From assembly GCA_043760535.1 (NCBI GenBank), contig JAYUOV010000071.1:1-5931 (forward strand): DNA of 5,931 nt, read 5' to 3'. Of the stretch, positions 5,566 through 5,931 are shown in pieces. Within the stretch, counting starts at the first letter, position 1, and every line of letters starts with the position of its first letter. This stretch comes from JAZKFT01 sp043760535 (GTDB lineage: Bacteria > Bacteroidota > Bacteroidia > Chitinophagales > Chitinophagaceae). The position numbers and the translations under genes were made by a program. The notes beneath the pieces are model-generated. The model saw only the letters and a list, made by a program, of their open reading frames with translations. It made no database searches and was not told the origin of the DNA.

Positions 5566-5931
5566 TTACCGGCATAAATAGCTACCTGCTAAAAAGCCTT
5601 TGCTAGAACCAGGAACACCAGGAACCGTTACATCCGCCTGCACCTTTAACAGGTTTCCTTTTGTATCAAATTGATAGCTGGAAAAAGTAGAAGTAATTTC
5701 GGGAAAGGGTAAGAGAGGAATATTGATTTTTACCACCATTTTTTCAATTGCTTTTTCTGTAAACCGGCCAAAAGTAAAACAAGGCATGTATAACCTTAGT
5801 TCGGGGAAATTACTGGCGAAAACAAAAGGGTTGTAATCTTTTACTTTGGTAGTAGTGGCATAAGTGTAAGTGGTGGTTAATGCATTGGGCGTACCAAATA
5901 CTGCTTCGTCCGTTTTTGTAAGTTCATCGCC
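5566..5931 (-). CDS. Hypothetical protein, C-terminal 121 residues (start outside window)
   Basis: On the minus strand the frame is open from the right edge (5931) to a TAA at 5568-5566. The sequence begins GDELTKTDEAVFGTPNAL, has a threonine-rich piece TTTYTYATTTKVKDYNPF, a central YMPCFTFGRFTEKAIEKM and a late SYQFDTKGNLLKVQADV, and ends SYLCR. The YxFDxKGNLLKV pattern resembles the short beta-hairpin repeats in small secreted or lipoprotein-type hypothetical proteins of Chitinophagaceae, but I do not recognise a named family. No membrane segment lies in the visible part, and the N-terminus, where a lipoprotein signal would be, is not in the window. A Met at 5787 could start a 73-residue protein, but the open frame upstream continues in the same style, so it is more likely internal. 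It converges with the decayed genes to its left, 60 bases away. A short AT-only hairpin, CTATTT/AAATAG (5550-5565), sits right behind its stop. Confidence 0.6.
   Translation of the reverse strand, partial: GDELTKTDEAVFGTPNALTTTYTYATTTKVKDYNPFVFASNFPELRLYMPCFTFGRFTEKAIEKMVVKINIPLLPFPEITSTFSSYQFDTKGNLLKVQADVTVPGVPGSSKGFLAGSYLCR

Overview
The window looks like a piece of a Bacteroidota chromosome, most likely from the Chitinophagaceae or a close relative. The evidence is an AT-rich sequence, no Shine-Dalgarno motif before the clear start codons, an infC product of Bacteroidota type that starts at ATG, and the remains of a SusC/RagA-style TonB-dependent receptor and of a Bacteroidota-type alpha-2-macroglobulin. 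The family-level assignment is an inference.

Layout, left to right. Positions 1-985 hold core translation genes on the plus strand: the 3' end of thrS (threonyl-tRNA synthetase), then a complete infC (initiation factor IF3). The ribosomal protein genes rpmI and rplT, which usually follow infC in bacteria, are not here. Instead there is a 465-base gene-free stretch (986-1450) with an imperfect hairpin and a perfect 15-bp stem ending in a T-rich tract, which closes the infC transcript. Positions 1451-3325 hold two intact genes 3 bases apart: an extended short-chain dehydrogenase (nucleotide-sugar epimerase/reductase type) and a polytopic polyprenyl-phosphate sugar-1-phosphate transferase of the MraY/WecA/WbpL family. 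Together they are predicted to finish an activated sugar and load it on the lipid carrier, the first membrane step of O-antigen, capsule or other surface-glycan synthesis.

Positions 3401-5505 are a gene graveyard. A SusC-like outer-membrane receptor can be followed through three forward reading frames (3401-4988) with several frameshifts and three in-frame stops. It has a damaged signal peptide, no recognisable plug domain, and it stops partway through the barrel. About 20 bases later comes the decayed C-terminal end of an alpha-2-macroglobulin (about 5006-5505), also with a frameshift and two in-frame stops. Flanking genes are intact, so this is real decay rather than poor sequence. A gene on the minus strand enters from the right edge (5931-5566); only its last 121 residues are visible and I do not recognise it.

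No intact new system is visible. The points most worth following are the plug-less look of the receptor remnant beside an alpha-2-macroglobulin remnant, the missing rpmI-rplT, and the stand-alone glycan-initiation pair.
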